Shown in pieces: positions 44,436 to 52,878 of a stretch of 64,000 bases of DNA (positions are counted from its first letter, which is position 1; every line of letters begins with the position of its first letter). This DNA is from JACVRW01 sp052038485 (GTDB taxonomy: Bacteria; Actinomycetota; Thermoleophilia; Solirubrobacterales; Thermoleophilaceae): positions 1 through 64,000 of the forward strand of contig JBQGCL010000106.1 of the NCBI GenBank assembly GCA_052038485.1, in the 5' to 3' direction. A program made the position numbers and the translations under genes. The notes beneath the pieces were generated by a model, which made no database searches, was not told the origin of the DNA, and worked only from the letters and a program-made list of their open reading frames with translations.

Positions 44436-44832
44436 CTTCCCGGTCGAGGTCCTGACCCCGGAGGGGAAGGTCTTCGAGGACGAGGTGCAGATGGTGTCGA
44501 CCCGCACCACGACCGGGTCGATCGGCGTGCTCGCCCACCACGCTCCGCTGATGGCGATCCTCGAGCCGACCGAGCTGCGCCTGTACAAGTCCGAGACCGA
44601 CGTCGTGCGCTTCGCGCAGGGCGAGGGCTACCTCCAGGTCGTCGACAACTCGGCGCTGGTGCTGGTCGAGGAGGCGATCGCCCCCGACCAGATCGACCGC
44701 GGCGCCTTCGAGGCTCGCCTGAAGGAGGCGCACGACGCGGTGCAGCGGGCCGACGAGGGGTCGGAGGAGCGGGCGCGTGCCGAGCGCGAGGTGAAGCGCT
44801 ACGAGGCGTTCCTGGCGGTCGCCGGCGGCTAG
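44422..44832 (+). CDS. atpC: ATP synthase F1 subunit epsilon
   Basis: AtpC (136 aa) is the rotor subunit that can inhibit ATP hydrolysis. The N-terminal beta-sandwich starts FPVEVLTPEGKVFEDEVQMV and has GSIGVLAHHAPLMAIL and FAQGEGYLQVVDNSALVL, the usual strands. The C-terminal helical hairpin (about 88-132) is long and charged. GTG 44422 overlaps the atpD end by 14 bp. It closes the ATP synthase operon; all eight F1F0 subunits are present in the standard order. Confidence 0.96.
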
Positions 44833-44974
44833 CGGGCCGGGCGGAGGGGCGGCGCGCCGAGCGGGCGCCGCCGAAGCGGTCGCCGCTGCGGCGGCGCTCG
44901 CGTACTTCCTCGCGGTCACCGCGCTCGAGCTCGGCGACGCCGACACGGCCTCGCTCCAGGCGAGCGCCGACCAG

Positions 44975-45412
44975 GTGGCCGACGGGGAGGTCTGGCGGCT
45001 GTTCACGAGCGCGCTCGTGGTCGAGGGCTTCGCCGCCCCCCAGATCGTCATCACCGCGCTGGCCTGCTTCTTCGTGATCCGCCTGCGCGGCCCGTTCGTG
45101 TGGTGGGCCGCCGTGATCGTCGGCCACGTCGGGTCGGCGCTGCTGGCCTACGCGATCATCGGAATCGCCGGGGCGGACGCGGCCGCAGACGACCCCGACT
45201 TCGGCATCTCGTGCGTGCTCGGCGCTAGCCTCGGCGCCCTGTTCGCGTGCGGCTGGCGGGTGGTCGGCGTGGTCGGGTTCGTGCTCCTGTTGCCGTTCTC
45301 ACTCGACTGGTACGGTCCGGAGCATCCGCTCTCTTTCGTGCTTGGTGCTCTCGTCGTTGGTGCTGCTGATCGGCTGCGGGGACGACGACACCCCGTCGAA
45401 GGACCTGCCTGA
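44975..45412 (+). CDS. Rhomboid-like membrane protein fragment (start problem)
   Basis: A 145-residue frame with four hydrophobic segments resembling part of a rhomboid-like fold: VADGEVWRLFTSALVVEG before helix 2, then GHVGSALLAYAIIG and a GASLGALFACG in place of the catalytic G-x-S-G. No catalytic His is apparent in the last helix, so peptidase activity is unlikely. The frame is open upstream to 44795 and encodes a further hydrophobic helix (AAAALAYFLAVTALEL), but no ATG, GTG or TTG occurs there, so the only ordinary start is GTG 44975, which drops helix 1. Either a rare start is used or the gene is a remnant. It overlaps the PEBP gene by 71 bp. Confidence 0.5.
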   Translation: MADGEVWRLFTSALVVEGFAAPQIVITALACFFVIRLRGPFVWWAAVIVGHVGSALLAYAIIGIAGADAAADDPDFGISCVLGASLGALFACGWRVVGVVGFVLLLPFSLDWYGPEHPLSFVLGALVVGAADRLRGRRHPVEGPA

Positions 45413-45863
45413 GGCGTCGGCCTCGATCAAGCTGACGAGCTCCGCCTTCGCCGACGGAGCGACCATCCCGGATCGCTTCACCTGCTCCGGCGAGGACATC
45501 TCCCCGCCGCTCGAGATCCGCGACCTGCCCGAGGACACCACTGCGCTCGCCCTGATCGTGGACGACCCCGACGCCGACGGTTACGTGCACTGGTCCGTCG
45601 TCGGCATCGAGCCCGAGACCGCCTCGATTCCCACCGACCGGGTACCGGCCGGGGCGGTCCAGACGGAGAACAGCTTCGGCAAGCCGGAGTACGGCGGCCC
45701 CTGTCCGCCCGAGGGCGACGACCCGCACCGCTACGACTTCACGATCTATGCGCTCGACGAGACGCTCGACCTGGGCGCCGACGCCTCGCCCGACGACGTG
45801 CGCGAGGCGATCGACGGTCATGCGCTCGCCAAGGGCATCCTCACGGCGACGTACGGCCGCTAG
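45342..45863 (+). CDS. YbhB/YbcL (PEBP) family lipoprotein
   Basis: A 173-residue phosphatidylethanolamine-binding-protein-like lipoprotein. The leader LSSLVLLIGC gives a lipobox (Cys12). The PEBP core has FTCSGEDISPPLEI, LIVDDPDADGYVHWSVVGI (the DPD-x-H ligand site) and EYGGPCPPEGDDPHRYDFTIYAL (the GxxG-P-C-P-P and His-Arg motif). It may bind small anionic ligands at the membrane; a kinase-inhibitor role is only by name. GTG 45342 lies inside the rhomboid-like frame. Confidence 0.88.
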   Translation: MVLSSLVLLIGCGDDDTPSKDLPEASASIKLTSSAFADGATIPDRFTCSGEDISPPLEIRDLPEDTTALALIVDDPDADGYVHWSVVGIEPETASIPTDRVPAGAVQTENSFGKPEYGGPCPPEGDDPHRYDFTIYALDETLDLGADASPDDVREAIDGHALAKGILTATYGR

Positions 45864-45917
45864 CGCATCGACGCCGCGCGCTTGCCGAGCGGTGCGCTCG
45901 CGGAAGGTCGGCGCGGC

Positions 45918-46706
45918 TCAGGCCAGCGCCGCGCGCACGAAGTCCAGGTCCGCGCGCATGTCGTCGAGGTCGCCCGGCGTCTCGACGATCGCCGGGGTGC
46001 CGGCGGCGCGGATCATCGCGCTCAGGACCTCGGCGCCGATCTCGCCCTTGCCGAGGTTGGCGTGGCGGTCGGCGCCGGTCCCGGCAGGGTCGCGCGAGTC
46101 GTTCGCGTGCAGCAGGTCGATCTCGCCGACGATCGCGAGCACGCGCTCGACCGCGTCGTCCAGCCCTTCGCCGGCGGCGTGCGCGTGGCAGGTGTCGAAG
46201 CAGAAGCCGATCTCGACCGACGTCTTTGCCGTGCCGATCGCGTCCCAGAGCTTGGCGAGCGCGTCGAAGCGGCGCGCGACCGCGTTGTCGCCGCCGGCCG
46301 TGTTCTCGATGTAGACCGGGACGTTCGACTTCAGCAGCTCGAGCGATCGCACCCAGCGGCCCACGCCCTCGTCGACGCCGTCCTCGGCGTGGCCGGCGTG
46401 CACGATCACGGCTGTCGCGCCGACGTCCGCGGCGGCGTCGCAGGTCTGCTGGAGGATCTTGCGCGACCCGTAGCGCACGTTGTTGCGCGGCGAGCAGACG
46501 TTGATCAGGTAGGGGGCGTGGACGTACAGCGGCACCGGCGAGTCGCGCAGCTCGGCCGCATCGTCGCGCGGGTCCGGCTTCTGCCAGCCCTGCGGGTTCG
46601 ACAGGAAGATCTGGACGCAGTCGGCGCCGAGCTCGGCGGCCGTGGCCAGCGGTCGGTCGGGCGCGACGTGCGCGCCGACCTTCCCCTCAGTCGCCTTCGA
46701 ACTCAT
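45918..46706 (-). CDS. nfo: Deoxyribonuclease IV (AP endonuclease family 2)
   Basis: A 262-residue TIM-barrel AP endonuclease that cuts DNA at abasic sites and removes 3'-blocking groups. Metal-binding and catalytic segments are present in order: VHAPYLINVCSP, VIVHAGHAEDG, VYIENTAGG, FCFDTCHAHAAG, and HANDSRDPAGTGADRHANLGKGEIG, the usual His/Asp/Glu set for three zinc ions. It overlaps the LigD-type polymerase gene by 20 bp at its 5' end, so the two are co-transcribed: a DNA-repair pair. Confidence 0.93.
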   Translation of the reverse strand: MSSKATEGKVGAHVAPDRPLATAAELGADCVQIFLSNPQGWQKPDPRDDAAELRDSPVPLYVHAPYLINVCSPRNNVRYGSRKILQQTCDAAADVGATAVIVHAGHAEDGVDEGVGRWVRSLELLKSNVPVYIENTAGGDNAVARRFDALAKLWDAIGTAKTSVEIGFCFDTCHAHAAGEGLDDAVERVLAIVGEIDLLHANDSRDPAGTGADRHANLGKGEIGAEVLSAMIRAAGTPAIVETPGDLDDMRADLDFVRAALA

Positions 46707-47820
46707 GCTCGTGTCCCTGTCCGGTGCGCGGCTTCGAGCCGAACCCGCGTCCGAGGGTCACGCCGGGCGGCGGGCCGCCGGGCTGGGGGTCGCCGATGCG
46801 GCCGCGCTGTTGCGGGCGGTCGCGGTCGCGGCTCGGCTGGACGCGCTTGGGCTCGTTGCGCTGCTTGGGGAAGTGCGGCGGCCAGGGGGCGTCGCCGAGG
46901 CCCTCCTCCTCGTCGCGGCGGGCCAGCTCGAGCAGCTGGTCGAGCGAGCCCGCGTGCTCGTCGATGTCCGCGCTCGGGTCGCCGACCGTGAGCAGGCGCT
47001 CGGGAACGGTGTCTATGCGCAGGTCCTCGGACTCGACGTCGGGCACCTCGTGCCAATCGAGCGCGCACGACACGCGCGCGTCGGGCGTGGGGCGGACCGA
47101 GTAGCAGGACGCGACGGTGCGGTCGCGCGCGTTCTGGTTGTAGTCGACGAACACGCCGTGGCGCTCCTCCTTCCACCACTTGGTCGTGGCGAGGTCTGGG
47201 GCGCGGCGCTCCACCTCGCGCGCGAGCGCGAGCGCGGCGCGCCGCACCCCGAGGAAGTCCCAGTTCGGCTCGATGCGCACGTTGACGTGGATGCCCTTCG
47301 AGCCAGACGTCTTGGGGTAGCCGCGCAATCCGTGCTCCTCGAGCACGTCGCGCACGACCATCGCGGTCCGGCGCACCGCGTCCCACTCGATGCCGGGCGT
47401 GGGGTCGAGGTCCACACGCAGCTCGTCGGGGTGGTCGAGGTCGGCTCGCCGGGCCGGCCACGGGTTGAAGTCGATCACGCCGAGGTTGATCGCCCAGACC
47501 AAGTGAGCCGCGTCGTTGGCGACCAGCTCCTCGGCCGTGCGCCCGGACGGGAACGCCACGGTCGCCGTCTGGAGCCAGTCCGGCACCTTCTGCGGCACGC
47601 GCTTCTGCCAGATCGGGTCCTCCATGATCCCGTTGACGAAGCGCTTCATCACGGTCGGGCGCTCGCGCACGTGCACCAGCACGGCCTCGGCCGCCTCGAC
47701 GTAGTACCGGGCGAGGTCCAGCTTGGTCCAGCCCGGCTTGGGGAAGTAGACCTTGCTCGGGTTGGACAGGCGCACCTCGTGGCCGGAGACCTCGAGAGTC
47801 GTCGCCTCGCCCTTGGCCAT
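46687..47820 (-). CDS. Stand-alone LigD-type primase-polymerase (NHEJ PolDom)
   Basis: A 377-residue archaeo-eukaryotic primase-like polymerase equal to the LigD polymerase domain without ligase or nuclease domains. Signatures are EVRLSNPSKVYFPKPG, the catalytic aspartates in RVDLDPTPG, TSGSKGIHVNVRIEP and a late DWHEVPD. Such enzymes fill gaps with ribo- or deoxynucleotides during end joining. The C-terminal ~70 residues are basic/Pro-rich and probably disordered (RVQPSRDRDRPQQRGR). ATG 47820 overlaps the upstream NTF2-like stop (TGATG). Followed by nfo; no Ku or LigD ligase gene is in the window. Confidence 0.88.
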   Translation of the reverse strand: MAKGEATTLEVSGHEVRLSNPSKVYFPKPGWTKLDLARYYVEAAEAVLVHVRERPTVMKRFVNGIMEDPIWQKRVPQKVPDWLQTATVAFPSGRTAEELVANDAAHLVWAINLGVIDFNPWPARRADLDHPDELRVDLDPTPGIEWDAVRRTAMVVRDVLEEHGLRGYPKTSGSKGIHVNVRIEPNWDFLGVRRAALALAREVERRAPDLATTKWWKEERHGVFVDYNQNARDRTVASCYSVRPTPDARVSCALDWHEVPDVESEDLRIDTVPERLLTVGDPSADIDEHAGSLDQLLELARRDEEEGLGDAPWPPHFPKQRNEPKRVQPSRDRDRPQQRGRIGDPQPGGPPPGVTLGRGFGSKPRTGQGHEHEFEGD

Positions 47821-48230
47821 CAGGAGGTCAGCTGCGCCAAGATCGTGGCGGCGTCGAAGTAGACGCGTTCGCACACGATCCCCTCGTCCTCGAACTCGAA
47901 GACGGCGATCATGCGGCAGCTGAACTGCTTGCCGGTGGGCTCGAAGCCGCGCAGCGGGCCGAGGTGGGTGCCCCTGAGCGTGAACTCGACGATCACGGCG
48001 TCGTCGGCGTGGTGCATCGCGATCAGCTCGTTGCGCTGGTCCGGGAAGGCTGTGCGCGACTCCTTGAAGTACGCCATCACCTCCACGGCGCCGTCGTGCA
48101 CGTCGCCGGTCGGGATGATCTCGTAGCGGGGGTGGTTGAACGTGCCCATCGTCGTCTCGAAGTCGTGCTCGTTCTCCGACTCCATGTGCTCCCGCACCAC
48201 GGCCTCACGGCGTTCACGTAGATCGCTCAT
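47820..48230 (-). CDS. SnoaL-like ester-cyclase/NTF2-fold protein
   Basis: A 136-residue NTF2-fold protein of the SnoaL/polyketide-cyclase-like group. It begins with a charged helix (ERREAVVREHMESENEHDF) and has MGTFNHPRYEIIPTG, DQRNELIAMHHADDAVIVEF, and RMIAVFEFEDEGIVCERVYFD, the usual curved sheet. The ligand is unknown. It overlaps the polymerase gene by one base (TGATG), so it is probably the first gene of the NTF2-polymerase-nfo run. It is divergent from the VOC gene across a 21-bp gap. Confidence 0.8.
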   Translation of the reverse strand: MSDLRERREAVVREHMESENEHDFETTMGTFNHPRYEIIPTGDVHDGAVEVMAYFKESRTAFPDQRNELIAMHHADDAVIVEFTLRGTHLGPLRGFEPTGKQFSCRMIAVFEFEDEGIVCERVYFDAATILAQLTS

Positions 48231-48237
48231 GGATCAG

Positions 48238-48243
48238 TAGTGT
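48238..48243 (+). promoter_or_regulatory. -10 box (TAGTGT) for the VOC gene
   Basis: TAGTGT, 8 nt, ATG 48252. With TTCACG at 48213-48218 as a possible -35 it favours ATG 48252 over the GTG at 48240. Confidence 0.5.
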
Positions 48244-48251
48244 CGCGAACC

Positions 48252-49004
48252 ATGGGCGAACGCACGAGCCATGCACCTGGAACGTTCAGCTGGGCCGACC
48301 TCTCGACGAGCGACCCCGACGCCGGCAAGCTCTTCTACACCAGCCTGTTCGGCTGGGAGGCGCAGGACAACCCGATCCCCGACGGTGGCGTCTACACGAT
48401 GCTCCTCAAGGGCGGCAAGCCGGTGGCGGCCCTGTCCCAGCTTCAGGCGCAGGGGCAACCGGTCGTCTGGAACTCGTACGTGACGGTCGCGAGCGCCGAC
48501 GATGCCGCGGCGGCCGCGCGCGACGGCGGCGCGACCTTGATCAGCGAGCCTTTCGACGTGATGGACGTCGGCCGCATGGCGGTCCTGATGGACCCCGTCG
48601 GCGCCGTACTCTGCGTGTGGGAGCCGGGCACGAGCATCGGCGCCGAGCGGGTCAACGAGCCGGGCGCGCTGACCATCAACCAGCTCAACACGGGCGATAC
48701 CGAGCGGTCGCGGCAGTTCTACTCGGGCGTGTTCGGCTGGCGCTTCGAGCAGGTGTCCGAGGAGCCGGAGTACTGGAGCATCTACAACGGCGATCGCCTC
48801 AACGGCGGCATGATGCGGCAGGAGCCCTCCGCCTGGCTGGTCTACTTCGGCAGCGAGAACGTCGAGCAGGACGCGGGGCGTATCGGCGAGCTGGGCGGGC
48901 AAGTGATCGTGCCGCCGACGTCGGTGCCGAGCGGGCGCTTCATAGTCGCGCAGGACCCGCAGGGCGCGTTCTTCGCGCTCGTCGACGGCGAGTTCGACGA
49001 CTGA
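48252..49004 (+). CDS. Two-domain VOC (glyoxalase-like) protein
   Basis: A 250-residue vicinal-oxygen-chelate protein with two glyoxalase-type modules (about 10-120 and 135-245). Each begins with a strand-helix unit: FSWADLSTSDPDAGKLFYTSLFGWE and LTINQLNTGDTERSRQFYSGVFGWRFE, and ends with a Glu-containing strand (VLCVWEPG; FALVDGEFD). Metal-ligand positions are only partly kept (His is missing at the first position, Asn/Asp is there), so enzymatic activity is uncertain; many such proteins bind antibiotics or small metabolites. ATG 48252 was chosen because of the TAGTGT box 8 nt upstream and the family start. Confidence 0.85.
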   Translation: MGERTSHAPGTFSWADLSTSDPDAGKLFYTSLFGWEAQDNPIPDGGVYTMLLKGGKPVAALSQLQAQGQPVVWNSYVTVASADDAAAAARDGGATLISEPFDVMDVGRMAVLMDPVGAVLCVWEPGTSIGAERVNEPGALTINQLNTGDTERSRQFYSGVFGWRFEQVSEEPEYWSIYNGDRLNGGMMRQEPSAWLVYFGSENVEQDAGRIGELGGQVIVPPTSVPSGRFIVAQDPQGAFFALVDGEFDD

Positions 49005-49035
49005 GAGCGCGGGCTCGCACGCGCCGCGCGCGCTC
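49005..49035. terminator. GC-rich hairpin between convergent genes
   Basis: GAGCGCG (49005-49011) can pair with CGCGCTC (49029-49035) in the 36-bp gap between the tail-to-tail VOC and PLC-like genes, a likely bidirectional terminator; no U-tract. Confidence 0.4.
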
Positions 49036-49040
49036 GCCGT

Positions 49041-51167
49041 TCAACGCGCGTCGTTGAGCACCTTGACCGCCTCGACCACATCGCCCTGGTCGTAGTAGTC
49101 GACGGCGATCAGGTTGACCGGCATGCCGCGCTTGCGCTGGCACTCGTGCGAGCGCTTCAGCAGGAACTTCTTCGTCTGGAACGGGCGGTTCGCGCGCAGA
49201 CGCGGCGGGAACAGGTCGGCCCAGTTGTTGAGCATCAGCAGCGGGCTGTCGGCGTCGCCGCGCGCGCGGGCGCAGCTGAGCTCGTTCACGGTGGTGGCGC
49301 CGAGCGGCGTGTCCTGCACGAACGAGAATCCGTCCAGGTACCACGGGTAGGTGCCGTCGGCGTCCTTCTCGGTGAACACGATCACGCGCTTCCCCGAGTC
49401 GACCAGCTCGCCGAGCGTGGGCAGCGGCTCGTCGCGTGACATCGTGGCCAGGTACTTGGTCAGCCCTGCCTGCTTGAAGCGTTCGGCGAGGTCCTTGGGC
49501 TTGACGTAGGGCTCGATGAACAGGATCAGCACCTCGCCCGGGTTGGCCTCGAGGAACTTGCGGTAGTCCGCCAGCGCGTCGGTCATCCGCGTCGCGCCGA
49601 GCTCGCAGACGGTGTGGCAGAGCCAGACGTCGGGGTCGCCGTCGGCTGTCGTGCCGCCGAGGCGGCCGCCGACCAAGCGTTCCGCCGCCGCGAGCACGTT
49701 GGGCGGCATCGCCTTGGCGACCTTGTTGCGGTCGCGAGACTCGTCCTTGAAGTCGGTCAGCACGTGGCCGTTGTCGAGCTCGACGCCCCAGTGCGGGTCG
49801 ATCAGGAAGAGGCGGATCCCGTCGTCGAGCTGGCGCGCGATCGTGTGGCGCTGGTTCGCGATGTACCAACCCGGGCTGTCTGCCGCCGACATCGAGTTGT
49901 GGGTGCCCGCGAACGCGATCTCGTTGAGCGGGCGGTCGCAGAGCGCCTTCGAGCCGTTGCAGCCCTCGCTCGGGACGGCCGCCTTTGCCGGCGCCTGCGT
50001 CTCGGCGCCGGTGACGACGATTACGACGACGAGCACCGCCGCCACGGCCGCGACCCCGACGCCGCCGGCGACCGCCAGGGTGCGGCGCCGCATGGTCTCG
50101 GCGCCCGCGGCCTCGGTGCGGCCCAGCAGCGCCAGCAGCTCGGTGACGCCGAAGAAGACCAGGTAGGCGCCGCCGGCGATCGCGGCGACCTGGAGGGCGA
50201 GCGTCGGCGCGAGCACGACCGCGACGCCGAGCACGAGCGCCCCGGCTCCGCGCAGCGCCCGGCCGCCCACGCCGGCCGGGCGCGCCAGCAGGCGGTTGGC
50301 GAGCCGCCGGGCGGGAGCCTCCACGTCGCCCGGGTCGAGCGCGGCGGCGGCGCCGGCGGTGACGACGCCCAGCAGCGCCAGCAGCAGGCCCCAGCCGACC
50401 AGGTCACCGAGGTAGGCGTCGAGCAGGCCGCGTACGGCGTCGCGTACCTCCTCGTTGTTGAGCTCATCGCTGCCCACCACCCCGTCGAGCACCCTCGACC
50501 GCAGGATCAGCAGCGCGACCGCGAGCAGCGTTCCCACCGCGGCCATGGCCACGCCGACTCGCAGCACCCCGACGCGCCGATCGGGCGCCAGCAGCACCGA
50601 GCCGACGAAGGCGGCGAGCGCGAGCACGGGCAGCAGCCAGCCGAGCAGGCGCAGCTTGTCGGCCGCCGCGAGCGTCCGGCCTGCGAACTCGTCGCGGTCG
50701 AGCGTGAACACGTCGGGGTCGATGTCAGCCGGGATCTCGCGGCCGAGCTTGGGGGACACCGACCGCACGCCGAACTCGAGCACGGTGGCGGCGTCGCCGA
50801 GATTCACGAGCGTGTCGCTCTTGTCGCGCACGAAGAAGACGCGGTTGGCCTCGACCGCCGCGTGCCGGAACACCGACCGGAACGGCTGCGTCTGCACGAT
50901 CGCCTCGACCACCGACTCGAGCAACGGGCGGGCCGCGACCAGGTCGGTCGAGCCCCGATCGATCAGGTTGACGACGATCTCGCGCGCGACGAGGTGGCGG
51001 ACGCCGTCGTCGTCGAGCGCCGCGACGGCCCGGTTCGCGAACGCCTGCTCGTCGATCACCTCCTCGCGCGCGTAGAACGTGACCATGCCGACGAGCAGCA
51101 GCACGGCGCCGATCACGACCACGGCGATGCTGGCCGTCAGGCGCGTGGTTTCGGACAGGCGTTGCAT
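49041..51167 (-). CDS. Membrane protein with PI-PLC X-like domain
   Basis: A 708-residue protein. Residues 1-380 contain about eight hydrophobic helices with a large loop after the first. The C-terminal ~310 residues form an extracytoplasmic phosphatidylinositol-phospholipase-C X-like TIM barrel: FAGTHNSMSAAD with the first catalytic His, RLFLIDPHWG with the Asp, LCHTVCELG with the second His, and VIVFTEKDADGTYPWY. Substrate is unknown. Actinobacterial proteins of this layout exist but are not characterised. It stands alone between convergent and divergent neighbours. Confidence 0.78.
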   Translation of the reverse strand: MQRLSETTRLTASIAVVVIGAVLLLVGMVTFYAREEVIDEQAFANRAVAALDDDGVRHLVAREIVVNLIDRGSTDLVAARPLLESVVEAIVQTQPFRSVFRHAAVEANRVFFVRDKSDTLVNLGDAATVLEFGVRSVSPKLGREIPADIDPDVFTLDRDEFAGRTLAAADKLRLLGWLLPVLALAAFVGSVLLAPDRRVGVLRVGVAMAAVGTLLAVALLILRSRVLDGVVGSDELNNEEVRDAVRGLLDAYLGDLVGWGLLLALLGVVTAGAAAALDPGDVEAPARRLANRLLARPAGVGGRALRGAGALVLGVAVVLAPTLALQVAAIAGGAYLVFFGVTELLALLGRTEAAGAETMRRRTLAVAGGVGVAAVAAVLVVVIVVTGAETQAPAKAAVPSEGCNGSKALCDRPLNEIAFAGTHNSMSAADSPGWYIANQRHTIARQLDDGIRLFLIDPHWGVELDNGHVLTDFKDESRDRNKVAKAMPPNVLAAAERLVGGRLGGTTADGDPDVWLCHTVCELGATRMTDALADYRKFLEANPGEVLILFIEPYVKPKDLAERFKQAGLTKYLATMSRDEPLPTLGELVDSGKRVIVFTEKDADGTYPWYLDGFSFVQDTPLGATTVNELSCARARGDADSPLLMLNNWADLFPPRLRANRPFQTKKFLLKRSHECQRKRGMPVNLIAVDYYDQGDVVEAVKVLNDAR

Positions 51168-51189
51168 GCGGCCGGCGGATTCTCGCGGT

Positions 51190-51195
51190 TAGAGT
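51190..51195 (+). promoter_or_regulatory. -10 box (TAGAGT) for the 51202 gene
   Basis: TAGAGT, 6 nt, ATG 51202. Leaderless geometry; a possible TTGCAT -35 is too distant (22 nt). Confidence 0.45.
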
Positions 51196-51201
51196 GAGCC
51201 G

Positions 51202-51930
51202 ATGTTGCTCGGCGACTTCGTCCTCAAGCTGGAGGGCGAGAGCTTCCTGGGCGGAGAGGCCGAGCGAGCCGGGCTGATCCTGCTGGCGGCGATGCTGCTC
51301 TCGTTCCTCTTCATCCGGACGAGCGCGCGCCTGATGCGCAGCCCGAAGGTGCCCTGGTGGCCGGGCAGCGTGACCACCGAGGGCGGGCTGCACGTGCACC
51401 ACCTGGTGTTCGGGATCGTGCTGATGCTGCTGTCGGGCTTCGTGCTGGCGCTCCAGCCCGGCAGCCCGTGGTTTGAGATCGTGGCGGGCACGTTCGGAGT
51501 GGGGGCGGGGCTGACGCTCGACGAGTACGCGCTCTGGCTGCATCTGGAGGACGTGTACTGGTCGGAGGAAGGGCGGCGCTCGGTCGACGCCGTGGTGATC
51601 GCCGCCTTGATCGGCGGCCTCGTGCTGATGGGGTTCCTGCCGTTCGCGACCGACTCGGGCGTGCCGACGATCGTCGCCTCGGTGCTCGCGGCGCTCGCGC
51701 TGGCGGCGGTGGCGGTCTTGAAGGGCAAGCTGTTCATGGGCGTGGTGACGATGCTGGTTCCGCTCGTCGGTGTCTTCGCCGCGGTGCGGCTGGCCAAGCC
51801 GGGCTCGCCGTGGGCCAGGCGGCGCTATGCCGAGGGGAGCCGCAAGCTCGAGCGGGCCCGGGCGCGCCAGGAGCGCCACCGGCGCCGCTACCAGGCCTTC
51901 CAGGACCGGGTCGCGGGCGCGCCCGATTAG
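51202..51930 (+). CDS. Conserved integral membrane protein, unknown function
   Basis: A 242-residue membrane protein with five or six hydrophobic helices. Recognisable features are a His-His in LHVHHLVFGIVLMLLSGF, an acidic pair in GLTLDEYALWLHLEDVYW, and a C-terminal basic tail (about 205-242, rich in Arg with ARARQERHRRRYQAF). Similar proteins occur in actinobacteria without assigned function; the conserved His and Glu/Asp residues near membrane borders suggest a ligand or metal site. It is followed 2 bp later by the DMT-type transporter, so the two are probably co-transcribed. Confidence 0.65.
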   Translation: MLLGDFVLKLEGESFLGGEAERAGLILLAAMLLSFLFIRTSARLMRSPKVPWWPGSVTTEGGLHVHHLVFGIVLMLLSGFVLALQPGSPWFEIVAGTFGVGAGLTLDEYALWLHLEDVYWSEEGRRSVDAVVIAALIGGLVLMGFLPFATDSGVPTIVASVLAALALAAVAVLKGKLFMGVVTMLVPLVGVFAAVRLAKPGSPWARRRYAEGSRKLERARARQERHRRRYQAFQDRVAGAPD

Positions 51931-51932
51931 CC

Positions 51933-52769
51933 ATGGCGATCCCGCTCGCGCTCGCGGCCGCGCTGCTGTTCTCGCTCGGCACGGTCCTCCAGCAGCAGGT
52001 GGCGGAGACGGCCTCCGAGGAGGAGGCGCGCGGCGCCGGCTTCCTGCTGCGCCTGGCGCGCCGGCCGCGCTGGCTGGCCGGGATCGCCGCCGACGGGCTG
52101 GGCTTCGTGGCGCAGGCGGCGGCGCTGGGGCTGGGCCGGATCGTGGTGGTGCAGCCGCTGCTGGCGACGAGCGTCGTGTTCTCGCTGCCGCTGGGGGCGT
52201 GGCTGGAGCACAAGCGGGTCTCGCGCGTCGAGGTGCTGGCGGCGCTGGCGGTGACGGCCGGGCTGGGAGCCTTTCTCGTGCTGGCCGACCCGGCCGGGGG
52301 AGTGGACAACGCGTCGGCGACCGCATGGGTGATCTCGTTCGCGATCGCCGCGGTGCTGTGCGGAGGGCTGACCTTGGGCGCGCGCGGCCGGGCGCCGGTG
52401 CACCGCGCGGCTTTGCTCGGCACCGCGGCGGGGATCCTGTTCGCGCTGAGCGCGGCGCTCACGAAGGCGACCGTCGAGCAGCTCGACGACGGCGTGCTGT
52501 CCGTGTTCGAGCACTGGCAGCTGTACGCGCTCGTGGTGGTCGGCTACGTGAGCATGACGCTGAGCCAGGCGTCGCTCCAGGCGGGCGCGCTGGCACCCGC
52601 GGTGGCAACCCAGATGGCGCTCGACCCCGTCGCCAGCCTCTTCCTGGGGACGCTCGCCTTCAAGGAGACGATTCACGAGGACACCGGCACCCTGCTGGCC
52701 GCGCTGGCGGCGTTCGCGGTGATGATCGCCGGCATCGCCTTCCTGGCGCTGCGCCGGCCCGAGGCCTAG
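51933..52769 (+). CDS. DMT-superfamily (EamA-like) membrane transporter
   Basis: A 278-residue protein with about nine hydrophobic helices in two repeated halves (MAIPLALAAALLFSLGTVLQQQVAE first, and a second unit from VHRAALLGTAAGILFALSAAL), as in drug/metabolite transporters. RIVVVQPLLATSVVFSLPLGA and ATQMALDPVASLFLGTLAFKE are the paired helix motifs. The substrate is unknown. Starts ATG 51933, 2 bp after the preceding membrane-protein gene. An inverted repeat at 52801-52837 follows it. Confidence 0.8.
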   Translation: MAIPLALAAALLFSLGTVLQQQVAETASEEEARGAGFLLRLARRPRWLAGIAADGLGFVAQAAALGLGRIVVVQPLLATSVVFSLPLGAWLEHKRVSRVEVLAALAVTAGLGAFLVLADPAGGVDNASATAWVISFAIAAVLCGGLTLGARGRAPVHRAALLGTAAGILFALSAALTKATVEQLDDGVLSVFEHWQLYALVVVGYVSMTLSQASLQAGALAPAVATQMALDPVASLFLGTLAFKETIHEDTGTLLAALAAFAVMIAGIAFLALRRPEA

Positions 52770-52800
52770 GGGTCAGCGGGGCGAACGACGGGCAATAGCG

Positions 52801-52837
52801 TGTCGAGTTTCCGGCCTATAGGGGGGAGAACTCGACA
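52801..52837. repeat. Inverted repeat between convergent transporter genes
   Basis: TGTCGAGTT (52801-52809) and AACTCGACA (52829-52837) form a perfect 9-bp inverted repeat with a 19-nt centre that itself holds CCTATAGG. A further TGTCGAG copy follows at 52863-52869. Lies between tail-to-tail genes; probable bidirectional terminator, alternatively a protein site. Confidence 0.5.
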
Positions 52838-52878
52838 AGGTTGAGCGTCGGCGCCGGCTCTCTGTCGAGAAACTTCCG

